Source: Clostridiales bacterium
GTDB taxonomy: Bacteria; Bacillota; Clostridia; Lachnospirales; Lachnospiraceae
Direction: 5' to 3'
Assembly: GCA_021203115.1 (NCBI GenBank)
Contig: JAJQBV010000095.1
Coordinates: forward strand, 1 to 5,516
DNA: 5,516 nucleotides
The position numbers were made by a program, and so were the translations under genes. Every line of letters begins with the position of its first letter. The stretch's first letter is position 1. Under the pieces are notes generated by a model. That model had not been told where the DNA came from. It worked only from the letters and a program-made list of their open reading frames with translations, and made no database searches. Shown piece after piece: positions 1-5,429 of the stretch.

Positions 1-112
1 GCGGGAAAAACTTTTTAATTTTTTTATTGTCTACTTGACGGGAAGCACACCAAATCAACCGTTTTTCTGAAATTACGATAAATCACCGGCAATTTTTCGT
101 TAATTTATACAA
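1..112. other. AT-rich intergenic region downstream of the L,D-transpeptidase gene
   Basis: No coding region is supported here. The stretch follows the stop codon of the L,D-transpeptidase gene. Its outer end (about 1-28) is a run of A and T blocks, AAAAACTTTTT followed by a T-rich run on the plus strand, next to GCGGG at the window edge. This could be one arm and the tail of an intrinsic terminator, perhaps shared with a convergent gene, but the other arm would lie outside the window. A weak imperfect hairpin can be drawn at about 75-98 (CGATAAAT against ATTTTTCG), but it has no clear U-tract for the minus strand. The transpeptidase terminator is therefore not firmly located. Confidence 0.4.
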
Positions 113-2089
113 TTATTCCGTTTCGGGCTGTTCCCCCTGCTGCTCCGGTTGTTCTTCTTCCTGCTGCTCTTCTTCCTGCTGCTGTTGCACTTCCTGCTGC
201 TGTTGTGCTTCCTGCTGTTGTTGCGCCTGCTCTGCCTGCAGTGCCGCAAATGTGCTCTCCGCCGCTGTCAGAATACTGTAATTGGTGACATATTCCTTCG
301 CTGTATCAGACAGCGCATCATACCCGGAGCGCGCGCTGCTGATCGCACCGCTGCTGTCCATGGTCACCGTTCCGATCGCATCAATCGCGCTGATCACCGT
401 CTGCGCCTGAGACTGCGCTTCCTGCCGGGCTGCTTCCTGCGCCGCAGCCTCTTCTGCCGCTGCAGCCTCGGCTTCATGTTGGGCGACAAGCGCAGCATAA
501 GCTGCCTCCGCCTCCTGCAGCGTGCCGTAATTCGTCACATAAGCCCGATCCGATTCAGACAGCGCGTCATACAGTCCCCGGGCATTAATGATCGCACTAC
601 TGCTCTCCAACGTCACCGTTCCGATCGCATTGATCGCATCCACCACCGCGTTAGCCGAGGAATTATCTGCTGCTTCCGCGGTCACACTGGTATTCTCTGT
701 TCCCGCAAGCGTATAGACCAACACCGGATCGCCGGAGCTGATACTGTTATAAATCGCCTTTGCCGCACTATATGGTAAATTGATGCAGCCATGAGATCCG
801 CTGGTCTTATAGATCGTGCCGCCGAAACTGCTGCGCCACGAAGCGTCATGCAAACCGATCCCGCCGTTAAACGGCATCCAGAAGCTCACCGGAGACGCAT
901 ACCCCTGTCCTCGTAAAACAGCATTTTTCTGTTTATATGAAATGCGGTAAGCACCGGTCGGCGTCGAATTCCCCGCCGCCACACTGCCGGAGACAAAGTC
1001 TGACTCAACCACCAGATTTCCATCTTTATAAAACCATAGATGCTGGGCGGTCAGGTTGATTTCCACATATGTATTCCCGTAATCCGTATCTCCGTGGCTC
1101 GCCGCCGTCTGGGAATAAACCACATCACCGGTGTAATTCTCCCCGTTTTCCAGATACCCGCTCAGCGCCGCAAGAGTGGATTCCTGATCTATTTTCCATC
1201 CGTAATTTCCGCCTGGAACCGTCACCGTCGTTCCGTAGGAAGTCATGAATGTCTTACTCTGTCCGGTTGTATTATAGGAATCTGCCAATCCCGCGACATA
1301 CTCTGCCATCTTTTCCGTATCCAGCGTAACATTCATGTCATCATCCACAAGAATCCACTGACTGATCAGCGAACCGTCCACTACCTCCGCAGAACTGCCG
1401 AATTCGTAGGTGATCGTCGTATCCACATACTGATTCGCCGTATCCAGCATATTTAATGCTTTCCCGGACTCTTCATTATATTCCGCCTCCACATAGCATC
1501 CGCTCTCTGCCAGATCCAGTTCGCTCTGAAGTCCCGTGATCGCAGCGGCAACCGCCGCCCGGAACTTTTTCTCATCCAGACGTGTTCCCTCTGTCGCTGC
1601 GATAAGCTCATATCCTGTCTCTTCTGTGTAGTCAGACAAAACAGCATTCTCCGGATCCGTCATCTGACTTTCATCCATACAGATAAGCTTCTCCAGGGCA
1701 TTGTCCAGTTCATCCTCATCATAAACGATCATTGATTCTGCCTTCACGGACTCTCCGTAAAACAGCTTCGCCGGCCAGGCATAGCTGTTTTGCTGTTCCA
1801 GAAGCGCTTCAAGCTCATCGCCGAATGTAATTTCCAGAGAAATATCCGAACCGGAAATTTCTTCAACTTCACCCTCCCGCTCAATCAACGTCAGCACATA
1901 GATATCTGATTCGTTCACAAGAGCATCTTCTGCCTCTGCTGTCGTCATCCCGGAACAGGACACACTGTTTATCGTTGTCCCGGGAAGGAATCGATTCCGG
2001 TAATACATGGCCATGGCAATGTAGACCGCAGCCAGCACTGCCGCTGCCGCAATCACCGCGATCAGAATGACTTTCTTTTTCCTGCTCAT
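113..2089 (-). CDS. Membrane-anchored L,D-transpeptidase (YkuD) with C-terminal repeats and Gln/Glu-rich tail
   Basis: This 658-residue protein is predicted to form 3-3 cross-links, or attach groups, on peptidoglycan stem peptides outside the membrane. Residues 3-6 (RKKK) followed by a hydrophobic segment at about 7-29 give a type II signal anchor. Residues 36-55 (LPGTTINSVSCSGMTTAEAE) and the 'GWKIDQESTL' motif at 297-306 match the edges of PG_binding_4-type modules; two fit between about 36 and 330. The YkuD domain spans about 340-460: 'STPTG' 375-379, conserved His414 in 'GLHDASW', and the signature SHGCINLP at 432-439 with catalytic Cys435 and His433. All key residues are present. After the domain come two related repeats (482-534 and 565-617), an Ala/Glu-rich linker, and a Gln/Glu tail (618-658). 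Relatives with anchor, PG_binding_4 and YkuD usually stop near the catalytic domain, so about 195 residues are extra. The ATG start has GGGGAG nine bases upstream. Family assignment is firm; the role of the extension is unknown. Confidence 0.95.
   Translation of the reverse strand: MSRKKKVILIAVIAAAAVLAAVYIAMAMYYRNRFLPGTTINSVSCSGMTTAEAEDALVNESDIYVLTLIEREGEVEEISGSDISLEITFGDELEALLEQQNSYAWPAKLFYGESVKAESMIVYDEDELDNALEKLICMDESQMTDPENAVLSDYTEETGYELIAATEGTRLDEKKFRAAVAAAITGLQSELDLAESGCYVEAEYNEESGKALNMLDTANQYVDTTITYEFGSSAEVVDGSLISQWILVDDDMNVTLDTEKMAEYVAGLADSYNTTGQSKTFMTSYGTTVTVPGGNYGWKIDQESTLAALSGYLENGENYTGDVVYSQTAASHGDTDYGNTYVEINLTAQHLWFYKDGNLVVESDFVSGSVAAGNSTPTGAYRISYKQKNAVLRGQGYASPVSFWMPFNGGIGLHDASWRSSFGGTIYKTSGSHGCINLPYSAAKAIYNSISSGDPVLVYTLAGTENTSVTAEAADNSSANAVVDAINAIGTVTLESSSAIINARGLYDALSESDRAYVTNYGTLQEAEAAYAALVAQHEAEAAAAEEAAAQEAARQEAQSQAQTVISAIDAIGTVTMDSSGAISSARSGYDALSDTAKEYVTNYSILTAAESTFAALQAEQAQQQQEAQQQQEVQQQQEEEQQEEEQPEQQGEQPETE
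116..238 (-). repeat. Gln/Glu-rich low-complexity C-terminal tail (coding)
   Basis: The last 41 codons of the L,D-transpeptidase gene are mostly Gln and Glu. They include a heptad-like motif, EAQQQQ / EVQQQQ, coded by repeated CTTCCTGCTGCTGTTG-like blocks on the plus strand (about 170-225). The final residues are richer in Glu and Pro. The DNA is a slippage-prone CTG/CTT tract, so its length may differ between strains. The tail could be an extended or coiled-coil spacer in the wall; no known domain is recognised. Confidence 0.8.
239..397 (-). repeat. C-terminal repeat unit 2 of the L,D-transpeptidase
   Basis: This codes for residues 565-617, starting VISAIDAIGTVTMDSS and ending LTAAESTFAAL. 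By hand alignment it is identical to unit 1 at 31 of 53 positions with no gaps. Conserved blocks are AIGTVT, YDALS, YVTNY and the final AAL. Similar 'IG.VT...A...YD.L....K..V.NY..L..A' helical repeats are common in secreted Clostridia proteins, often near cell-surface binding or Ig-like modules (established knowledge, not searched here). Confidence 0.8.
488..646 (-). repeat. C-terminal repeat unit 1 of the L,D-transpeptidase
   Basis: This codes for residues 482-534, starting VVDAINAIGTVTLESS and ending LQEAEAAYAAL. It begins about 20 residues after the YkuD domain and lies 83 residues before the equivalent start of unit 2. The two are joined by an Ala/Glu/Gln-rich probable helix at 535-564. 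The predicted structure is a small helical bundle rather than beta-sandwich. The divergence between units (31 of 53 identical) argues for an old duplication. Confidence 0.8.
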
Positions 2090-2098
2090 TTATGTATT

Positions 2099-2104
2099 CT
2101 CCCC
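2099..2104 (-). promoter_or_regulatory. Ribosome binding site of the L,D-transpeptidase gene
   Basis: On the minus strand GGGGAG lies nine bases before the ATG at 2089-2087. This supports that ATG, which also places the basic residues directly before the transmembrane anchor as expected for a type II membrane protein. Confidence 0.75.
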
Positions 2105-2135
2105 ATTATTTCCAAAATCTGTATTTTCAGGCCAC

Positions 2136-2166
2136 AATATACCTTTGAGTATACCACATCTGTCAA
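2136..2166 (-). promoter_or_regulatory. Probable sigma-A promoter of the L,D-transpeptidase gene
   Basis: On the minus strand a perfect -35 box TTGACA (2166-2161) is followed by two candidate -10 boxes. TATATT (2141-2136) gives a long 19-base spacer. TATACT (2153-2148) is too close to that -35 (7 bases) but is preceded by TGG, making an extended -10 that can work with little -35 contact. The site sits between the upstream gene's terminator and this gene's RBS, so the gene is probably transcribed alone. Which -10 is used cannot be decided from sequence. Confidence 0.6.
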
Positions 2167-2189
2167 GCCGCTGCCGCATCGGTCTGCAC

Positions 2190-2223
2190 AAAAAAAGCGG
2201 GAAACCGAAAAATCCGTTTCCCG
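2190..2223 (-). terminator. Rho-independent terminator of the beta-helix lipoprotein gene
   Basis: Read on the minus strand, an 8-bp perfect stem CGGGAAAC / GTTTCCCG (2223-2216 and 2205-2198) encloses a 10-base loop and is followed by C and seven T residues (2196-2190). This is a classic intrinsic terminator, 72 bases after the lipoprotein stop codon. The plus-strand side is also T-rich (CTCTTTTATTTTG), so it could act in both directions, but no plus-strand gene needs it here. Confidence 0.9.
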
Positions 2224-2295
2224 TCTCTTTTATTTTGTTATTATTTTTCAACTGAGTACCATTGCCGACATAATTTTACTGCTCACCATTCATTC

Positions 2296-4392
2296 CTACA
2301 GTTCATTCGCCTTCTCCACCTCATAGTCGCTCCATGCAGTCACCGCCGAAGCCCCGGACAAATCCGTCGTGGTTTCATAGGAGTCCACCGTTATTATATA
2401 CTCGCTGCTGCCCTGCACATAAACTGTACCGTTGCTGCCCTGAATGGTCACCGTATTGCCGGAGGCATCCACGATGGTTCCCTCATTCTGCAATGCAGTC
2501 AAAACACTGTCGCCGGTGACAACCCATGTGCTGTCCGCATCGATATAAAGGCTGCAGTATCCGTCATCGCCATCCCCGGCCCATGTCTCATCATTCACCA
2601 CGGCACCCGTCAATGTGCTGCCGTCCGTCATATAGAAATCAAGCCGGCTAATGCTGTCCCAGATAATATCTCCTTCCATCTCCTGCTCAATCGCGGTAAA
2701 GGTGCAGTCCGCTCCGTTGGAACCGGTGCTTCCCCACCCGCGCTCGTTGCTGTTTCCGGTACACTGGAGGAAGAAATCGTTCTCATCCGCGTAGGTGATA
2801 TCCACGCCGGAAAGGATGAAGGTGGATTCCGTGTTGGTGGTATAGAACATGCCGCCGTTTTCGGCGGTCAGCGTGCCGCCGACCATCTCAAAAACGCTGT
2901 TGCCCACCTCGGAGTCGCCGGACATGCTCTGGTAAAGAATGACATTCCATGTGCAGTCGTTCTGGCTGTCGTCCGCCATGTTCCCGGTCAAGTCGCAGTC
3001 AAACAGGCGAAGAGAATTGAGTCCCTCAATGCAGACCGCCTCGGAAGCGGTAGCCGCCAGCTCCGCATCATCGATCGCAATATCCGCCGTGCAATAGACT
3101 GCCGGTGAGCCGACGCCATTGGAAGTGTAGGAGCCGCCGTCGACCACCATCGTTCCGCCGCCCCGGTCACTGCGGATCGCCGCCGCGGATTCACCGTTTG
3201 TCTCGACGGTCAGATCCCATGCGTACAGCGTTCCGCCGCCCGCCGCGTGAATCCCGCCGGAGGTGTCCTGCTGCGTCGTGATCGTGGAATCCGAAACATA
3301 TACCACTCCGTCGCCGTAGGCAAACACGCCCGCGCCGCCTGCCGCATCGGTCTCTATCGTCGTATCACTGATATAGGTCGTTCCCTCTGTGGTCAGGATT
3401 GCTGCTCCGACACCGTAGAAACTGGAATTGTCTCCGCCGGTGCTGTCGGAGGAATCCCGCGTTACCGTGCTGTCCGTGATCGTCACATTCGCCCCGCTCG
3501 TGATAAGCGCTGCATTTTCATCCGTTCCCGTGGAGGTGATCGTCTCCCCGCTCACCGTGGCGTCCGTCGAATATTCATTGGCAGCCGTGTGGGCAACGCC
3601 GGAGGCCGACGCGCTGCTGCCGCTGCCGCCTGCCGTCGAAGTCTCTACAGATGTCTCTGAATAGAGAACCAGAATCGAGGCGGCGTTGCCGTCTTCATCG
3701 TAGGTGACCATCACCACATCGCCGATGGCGAGATCACTGAACTCCATGGCAGTCGTACCGCCACCGCCCATATCACTCATATCGCCCATGTCACCGGACG
3801 GCATCTCCCCGGAAAATTCGCCATCTGCGTTTTCTCCGCCATTCTCCGCTTCGTCCGCGCTATCGGTGTCCTCACTGTCTGCGCTCTCCGTATCGCTTGT
3901 AGTCTCAACCGTTGCGCTTGTGGTTTCAGCTTCAGCTCCATCCTCACCGTCCGGTTTTTCCGGCACATCCGAATCACCGTTTCCGTCCATGCCGCCGGAC
4001 GGCATTTCCGGTGCGGTTCCGTCACCGCCACCTTCCATCTCGCCGCCTTCCATCTCGCCGCCTTCGCCATCACCGGTTTCACCATCGGTCGGCATTTCCA
4101 TATCTCCGCCGCCCTCCATATTTCCCATTCCGCCGGTTGCAACCTGTGTCGTAATCTCCGTCTCATCCGTGACGGTCACTACGATCGCATCACCGATCCC
4201 GGAGTCCAGCGTGAAGCTGTTCTCTCCCAACGCCGTAATCTCACCGTACACCTTCTCCGCCGCCGCTTCCTCCTCGGCGGAAGTCTCTGTGTTTGTGCTT
4301 GTACTTGTTCCTGTTCCGCATCCTGCCAGCAGGGATGAACCCACAGCAATACCCATGATAATCGCCAGATATCTTTTCCTCATATTTTTCAT
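2296..4392 (-). CDS. Secreted beta-helix lipoprotein with split DUF5666-like domain
   Basis: This 698-residue protein has a lipoprotein signal peptide (basic MKNMRKR, hydrophobic core, lipobox LAGC 22-25; Cys25 is the predicted lipidated residue), so it should be tethered outside the membrane. Residues 47-83 (VYGEITALGENSFTLDSG onward) and 216-246 (FSDLAIGDVVMVTYDEDG onward) look like the two halves of a DUF5666/OB-like beta domain. They are separated by about 130 low-complexity residues rich in Gly, Met, Glu, Asp, Ser and Thr. From about 270 to 670 there are beta-strand rungs of the form 'xYVSDSTI' (starts near 303, 339, 364, 389, 415, 438, 461, 501, 525, 586, 623, 657), with 23-26 residue spacing in the regular part. 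These indicate a right-handed parallel beta-helix. Seven Cys lie in the helix part. No catalytic residues are recognised; adhesion, glycan binding or ion binding are possible but unproven. The start is ambiguous: AGGAGA is only 3 bases before Met1, while Met4 (4381-4383) would be 12 bases away. The signal peptide survives either way. It ends at a strong terminator. Confidence 0.9.
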   Translation of the reverse strand: MKNMRKRYLAIIMGIAVGSSLLAGCGTGTSTSTNTETSAEEEAAAEKVYGEITALGENSFTLDSGIGDAIVVTVTDETEITTQVATGGMGNMEGGGDMEMPTDGETGDGEGGEMEGGEMEGGGDGTAPEMPSGGMDGNGDSDVPEKPDGEDGAEAETTSATVETTSDTESADSEDTDSADEAENGGENADGEFSGEMPSGDMGDMSDMGGGGTTAMEFSDLAIGDVVMVTYDEDGNAASILVLYSETSVETSTAGGSGSSASASGVAHTAANEYSTDATVSGETITSTGTDENAALITSGANVTITDSTVTRDSSDSTGGDNSSFYGVGAAILTTEGTTYISDTTIETDAAGGAGVFAYGDGVVYVSDSTITTQQDTSGGIHAAGGGTLYAWDLTVETNGESAAAIRSDRGGGTMVVDGGSYTSNGVGSPAVYCTADIAIDDAELAATASEAVCIEGLNSLRLFDCDLTGNMADDSQNDCTWNVILYQSMSGDSEVGNSVFEMVGGTLTAENGGMFYTTNTESTFILSGVDITYADENDFFLQCTGNSNERGWGSTGSNGADCTFTAIEQEMEGDIIWDSISRLDFYMTDGSTLTGAVVNDETWAGDGDDGYCSLYIDADSTWVVTGDSVLTALQNEGTIVDASGNTVTIQGSNGTVYVQGSSEYIITVDSYETTTDLSGASAVTAWSDYEVEKANEL
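4031..4060 (-). repeat. Two tandem 15-bp repeats in the low-complexity insertion
   Basis: On the plus strand CCTTCCATCTCGCCG is repeated exactly twice (4031-4045 and 4046-4060). On the coding strand this gives GGEMEGGEME. It suggests that the acidic, Met-rich insertion of the lipoprotein grows or shrinks by slippage in 15-bp steps that keep the frame. Confidence 0.85.
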
Positions 4393-4395
4393 TGT

Positions 4396-4401
4396 TCTCC
4401 T
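4396..4401 (-). promoter_or_regulatory. Ribosome binding site of the lipoprotein gene (start-deciding)
   Basis: AGGAGA on the minus strand lies 3 bases from the annotated ATG (4392-4390) and 12 bases from a second in-frame ATG (4383-4381). Neither spacing is ideal, so the true start could be either; the difference is only three residues (MKN). Confidence 0.55.
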
Positions 4402-4429
4402 ATTCTTCTTAATAATACAAAGTTATTTC

Positions 4430-4522
4430 TCACAACGATTGCTGGAAGGTGCCGGTGACAAGGATATATTTCATGGCAACTTTTGTAGAAGCGTTGCCCC
4501 GGTTGCCTTGAAATATATCCAT
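4430..4522 (-). CDS. Possible 30-codon leader ORF across the inverted repeat
   Basis: On the minus strand an ATG at 4522-4520 opens a 30-codon frame beginning MDIFQGNRGN and ending GTFQQSL, with TGA at 4432-4430. A purine-rich GGAGGAAGG (4541-4533) stands 10 bases before it, a plausible Shine-Dalgarno. It ends 37 bases before the lipoprotein ATG and spans most of the inverted repeat, so translation would unwind the hairpin. It has no signal peptide and no recognised family, and much of it is dictated by the repeat, so it may be chance. A second in-frame ATG (residue 17) begins MKYILVTG. Confidence 0.2.
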   Translation of the reverse strand: MDIFQGNRGNASTKVAMKYILVTGTFQQSL

Positions 4523-4538
4523 GACGCCAGCGCCTTCC
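4444..4538. repeat. 95-bp imperfect inverted repeat (37-bp arms, 21-base loop)
   Basis: Arms at 4444-4480 and 4502-4538 are inverted copies with 31 of 37 positions matching by hand alignment. The inner part has an unbroken 11-bp run, GGATATATTTC / GAAATATATCC, plus GGCAAC / GTTGCC next to the loop. The 21-base loop (4481-4501) contains another GTTGCC (4493-4498), so the left arm has an alternative partner. The element lies between the thrH terminator and the lipoprotein start, about 50 bases from that start. No U-tract follows it on either strand, so it does not look like an intrinsic terminator. It may be a structured mRNA leader, or a small non-autonomous element such as a MITE or other palindromic repeat. 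Confidence 0.8.
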
Positions 4539-4624
4539 TCCAAAAAACGACTTCATGGTCGCAGTATACAATCCAAATATCGAATAGTTGTGTTGTTCAT
4601 GTGAATTATCTGTGACCTCTCTCC

Positions 4625-4663
4625 AACGAAAAAGAAACCCTTTTCCAAAGGTTTCTTTCCGTT
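4625..4663 (-). terminator. Rho-independent terminator of thrH
   Basis: Read on the minus strand, AAAGAAAC-CTTT pairs with AAAG-G-GTTTCTTT (12 bp with one bulged base, 3-base loop, 4658-4631). It is followed by a T-rich end (TTTCTTTTTCGTT). A further AACG/CGTT pair closes the base beyond a small internal loop. The stem is A/T-rich, so it is moderate rather than strong. It lies 53 bases after the thrH stop codon and separates thrH from the lipoprotein gene. Confidence 0.7.
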
Positions 4664-4716
4664 ATCACAATATATGCCTTCATCTGAAAGGCCCGTTTTT
4701 ACATGACCGCACAGCT

Positions 4717-5319
4717 TTAGTCCATCGCTCCCTTAATCGCCGCCAGAAGCTCATCGTACTCCTCATACGCCGGGATTTCCGGATAATCCTTCTTAATCTG
4801 ATCCGTACTCTTAAACAGGAATCCCGCCTTGCTCGCCTGAATCATGCCCAGATCGTTAAAGCTGTCGCCACTTGCAATCGTCTCAAAACCGATGGACTGC
4901 AGCGCCTTCACCGTCGTATACTTGGACTTCTCACAGCGCATCTTGTAACCGGTGATGGAACCGTCCGCGGCAACCTCCAGCGAATTGCAGAAAATCGTCG
5001 GCCAGCCGAGCTTCTTCATCAGCGGCGCGGCGAACTGTTCAAACGTATCACTCAAAATGACGACCTGGCAACAGGTCCGCAGCTCATCCAGAAACTCCTT
5101 CGCGCCCGGCATCGGATCGATCGTCGCGATGACATCCTGTATCTCCTTTAATCCCAGTCCGTGTTCCTTTAAAATATTCAGCCGGTACTGCATCAGTTTA
5201 TCATAATCCGGCTCATCCCGCGTCGTCCTCTTTAACTCCGGGATGCCGCTGGCCTCGGCAAACGCAATCCAGATCTCCGGTACCAGTACGCCTTCCATAT
5301 CCAGACATGTAATATACAT
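4717..5319 (-). CDS. thrH: ThrH: phosphoserine phosphatase / phosphoserine:homoserine phosphotransferase (HAD family)
   Basis: This 200-residue cytoplasmic protein is a HAD-superfamily enzyme that resembles Pseudomonas aeruginosa ThrH along its whole length, which is the family's usual size. From family knowledge, ThrH hydrolyses phosphoserine and can transfer its phosphate to homoserine, linking serine and threonine synthesis. Motif I is LDMEGVLVPEIWIAFAE (from residue 6): Asp7 is the expected nucleophile, and Glu9 stands where most HAD enzymes have a second Asp, as is typical of ThrH. Motif II is VILSDT (Ser90), the Lys-rich stretch 131-138 should hold the motif III lysine, and motif IV is GDSFND (Asp152, Asp156). 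The cap region carries the family's TTRDEPDYDKLM signature (32-43). The ATG has AGGAGG eight bases upstream. The gene stands alone, with its own promoter and terminator and no thr or ser genes beside it in this window. Assignment is strong; which activity dominates in this organism is not known. Confidence 0.93.
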   Translation of the reverse strand: MYITCLDMEGVLVPEIWIAFAEASGIPELKRTTRDEPDYDKLMQYRLNILKEHGLGLKEIQDVIATIDPMPGAKEFLDELRTCCQVVILSDTFEQFAAPLMKKLGWPTIFCNSLEVAADGSITGYKMRCEKSKYTTVKALQSIGFETIASGDSFNDLGMIQASKAGFLFKSTDQIKKDYPEIPAYEEYDELLAAIKGAMD

Positions 5320-5327
5320 TTTATAAT

Positions 5328-5333
5328 CCTCCT
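5328..5333 (-). promoter_or_regulatory. Ribosome binding site of thrH
   Basis: A perfect AGGAGG on the minus strand, eight bases before the ATG at 5319-5317, fixes the thrH start. The protein then begins MYITCLDMEG, which matches the expected N-terminus of ThrH proteins. Confidence 0.9.
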
Positions 5334-5400
5334 GTTTCCTATGATTCCGTCCTGCATCTCCATGGTTTCCTCTTGTAATTATATGGATCCGCCATGTAGT

Positions 5401-5429
5401 AGTATAGCATACGAACCCGCTCTATTCAA
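5401..5429 (-). promoter_or_regulatory. Sigma-A promoter of thrH, overlapping the end of the permease gene
   Basis: On the minus strand TTGAAT (5429-5424) and TATACT (5406-5401) are separated by exactly 17 bases, and TGC before the -10 makes it an extended -10. The -35 box overlaps the last codons and stop of the upstream permease gene. The expected transcript start is near 5394, giving a 5' leader of about 75 bases. A second -10-like TATAAT occurs further downstream (5383-5378) but has a poor -35. Confidence 0.75.

Noticed and set aside
149..778. A 209-codon plus-strand frame starting with a Phe/Leu run that looks like a membrane segment.
   Set aside because: The Phe/Leu run is only the reverse reading of the Gln/Glu codon tract of the L,D-transpeptidase tail; the rest is antisense to its repeats and catalytic domain.
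4444..4538. The inverted repeat as a thrH or bidirectional terminator.
   Set aside because: No T-run follows the stem on either strand, the arms are too long with a large loop, and a better terminator for thrH lies at 4625-4663.
4425..4555. Target-site duplication around the inverted repeat (AACGA at 4434-4438 and 4546-4550).
   Set aside because: The five-base matches do not abut the arm ends (they are 5 and 7 bases away), so they are not convincing as a transposition footprint.
4389..4571. A 60-codon minus-strand frame overlapping the lipoprotein start by ATGA.
   Set aside because: The overlap suggests coupling, but the start would be TTG (or ATG at 4556) without a Shine-Dalgarno. The product is a Arg/His/Cys-rich sequence with no family resemblance, and the competing 30-codon frame has the better RBS.
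4563..4610. Candidate -10 boxes for the lipoprotein gene, TATACT (4568-4563) and GATAAT (4610-4605) on the minus strand.
   Set aside because: Neither has a recognisable -35 at 15-19 bases and neither has a proper TGn extension, so I did not list a promoter. The lipoprotein gene's promoter remains unlocated, though it probably lies in this stretch.
3704..4615. A 303-codon open frame on the plus strand, Ser/Pro-rich.
   Set aside because: It is antisense to the lipoprotein's low-complexity region; the long frame and its SPPPSISPP-type composition follow from the Gly/Glu/Asp/Ser codons on the other strand. It continues through the inverted repeat and has no RBS or recognisable family.
4588..5151. 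A 187-codon open frame on the plus strand across thrH.
   Set aside because: It lies antisense to a clear thrH gene with all HAD motifs. Its Arg/Leu-rich product matches no family.
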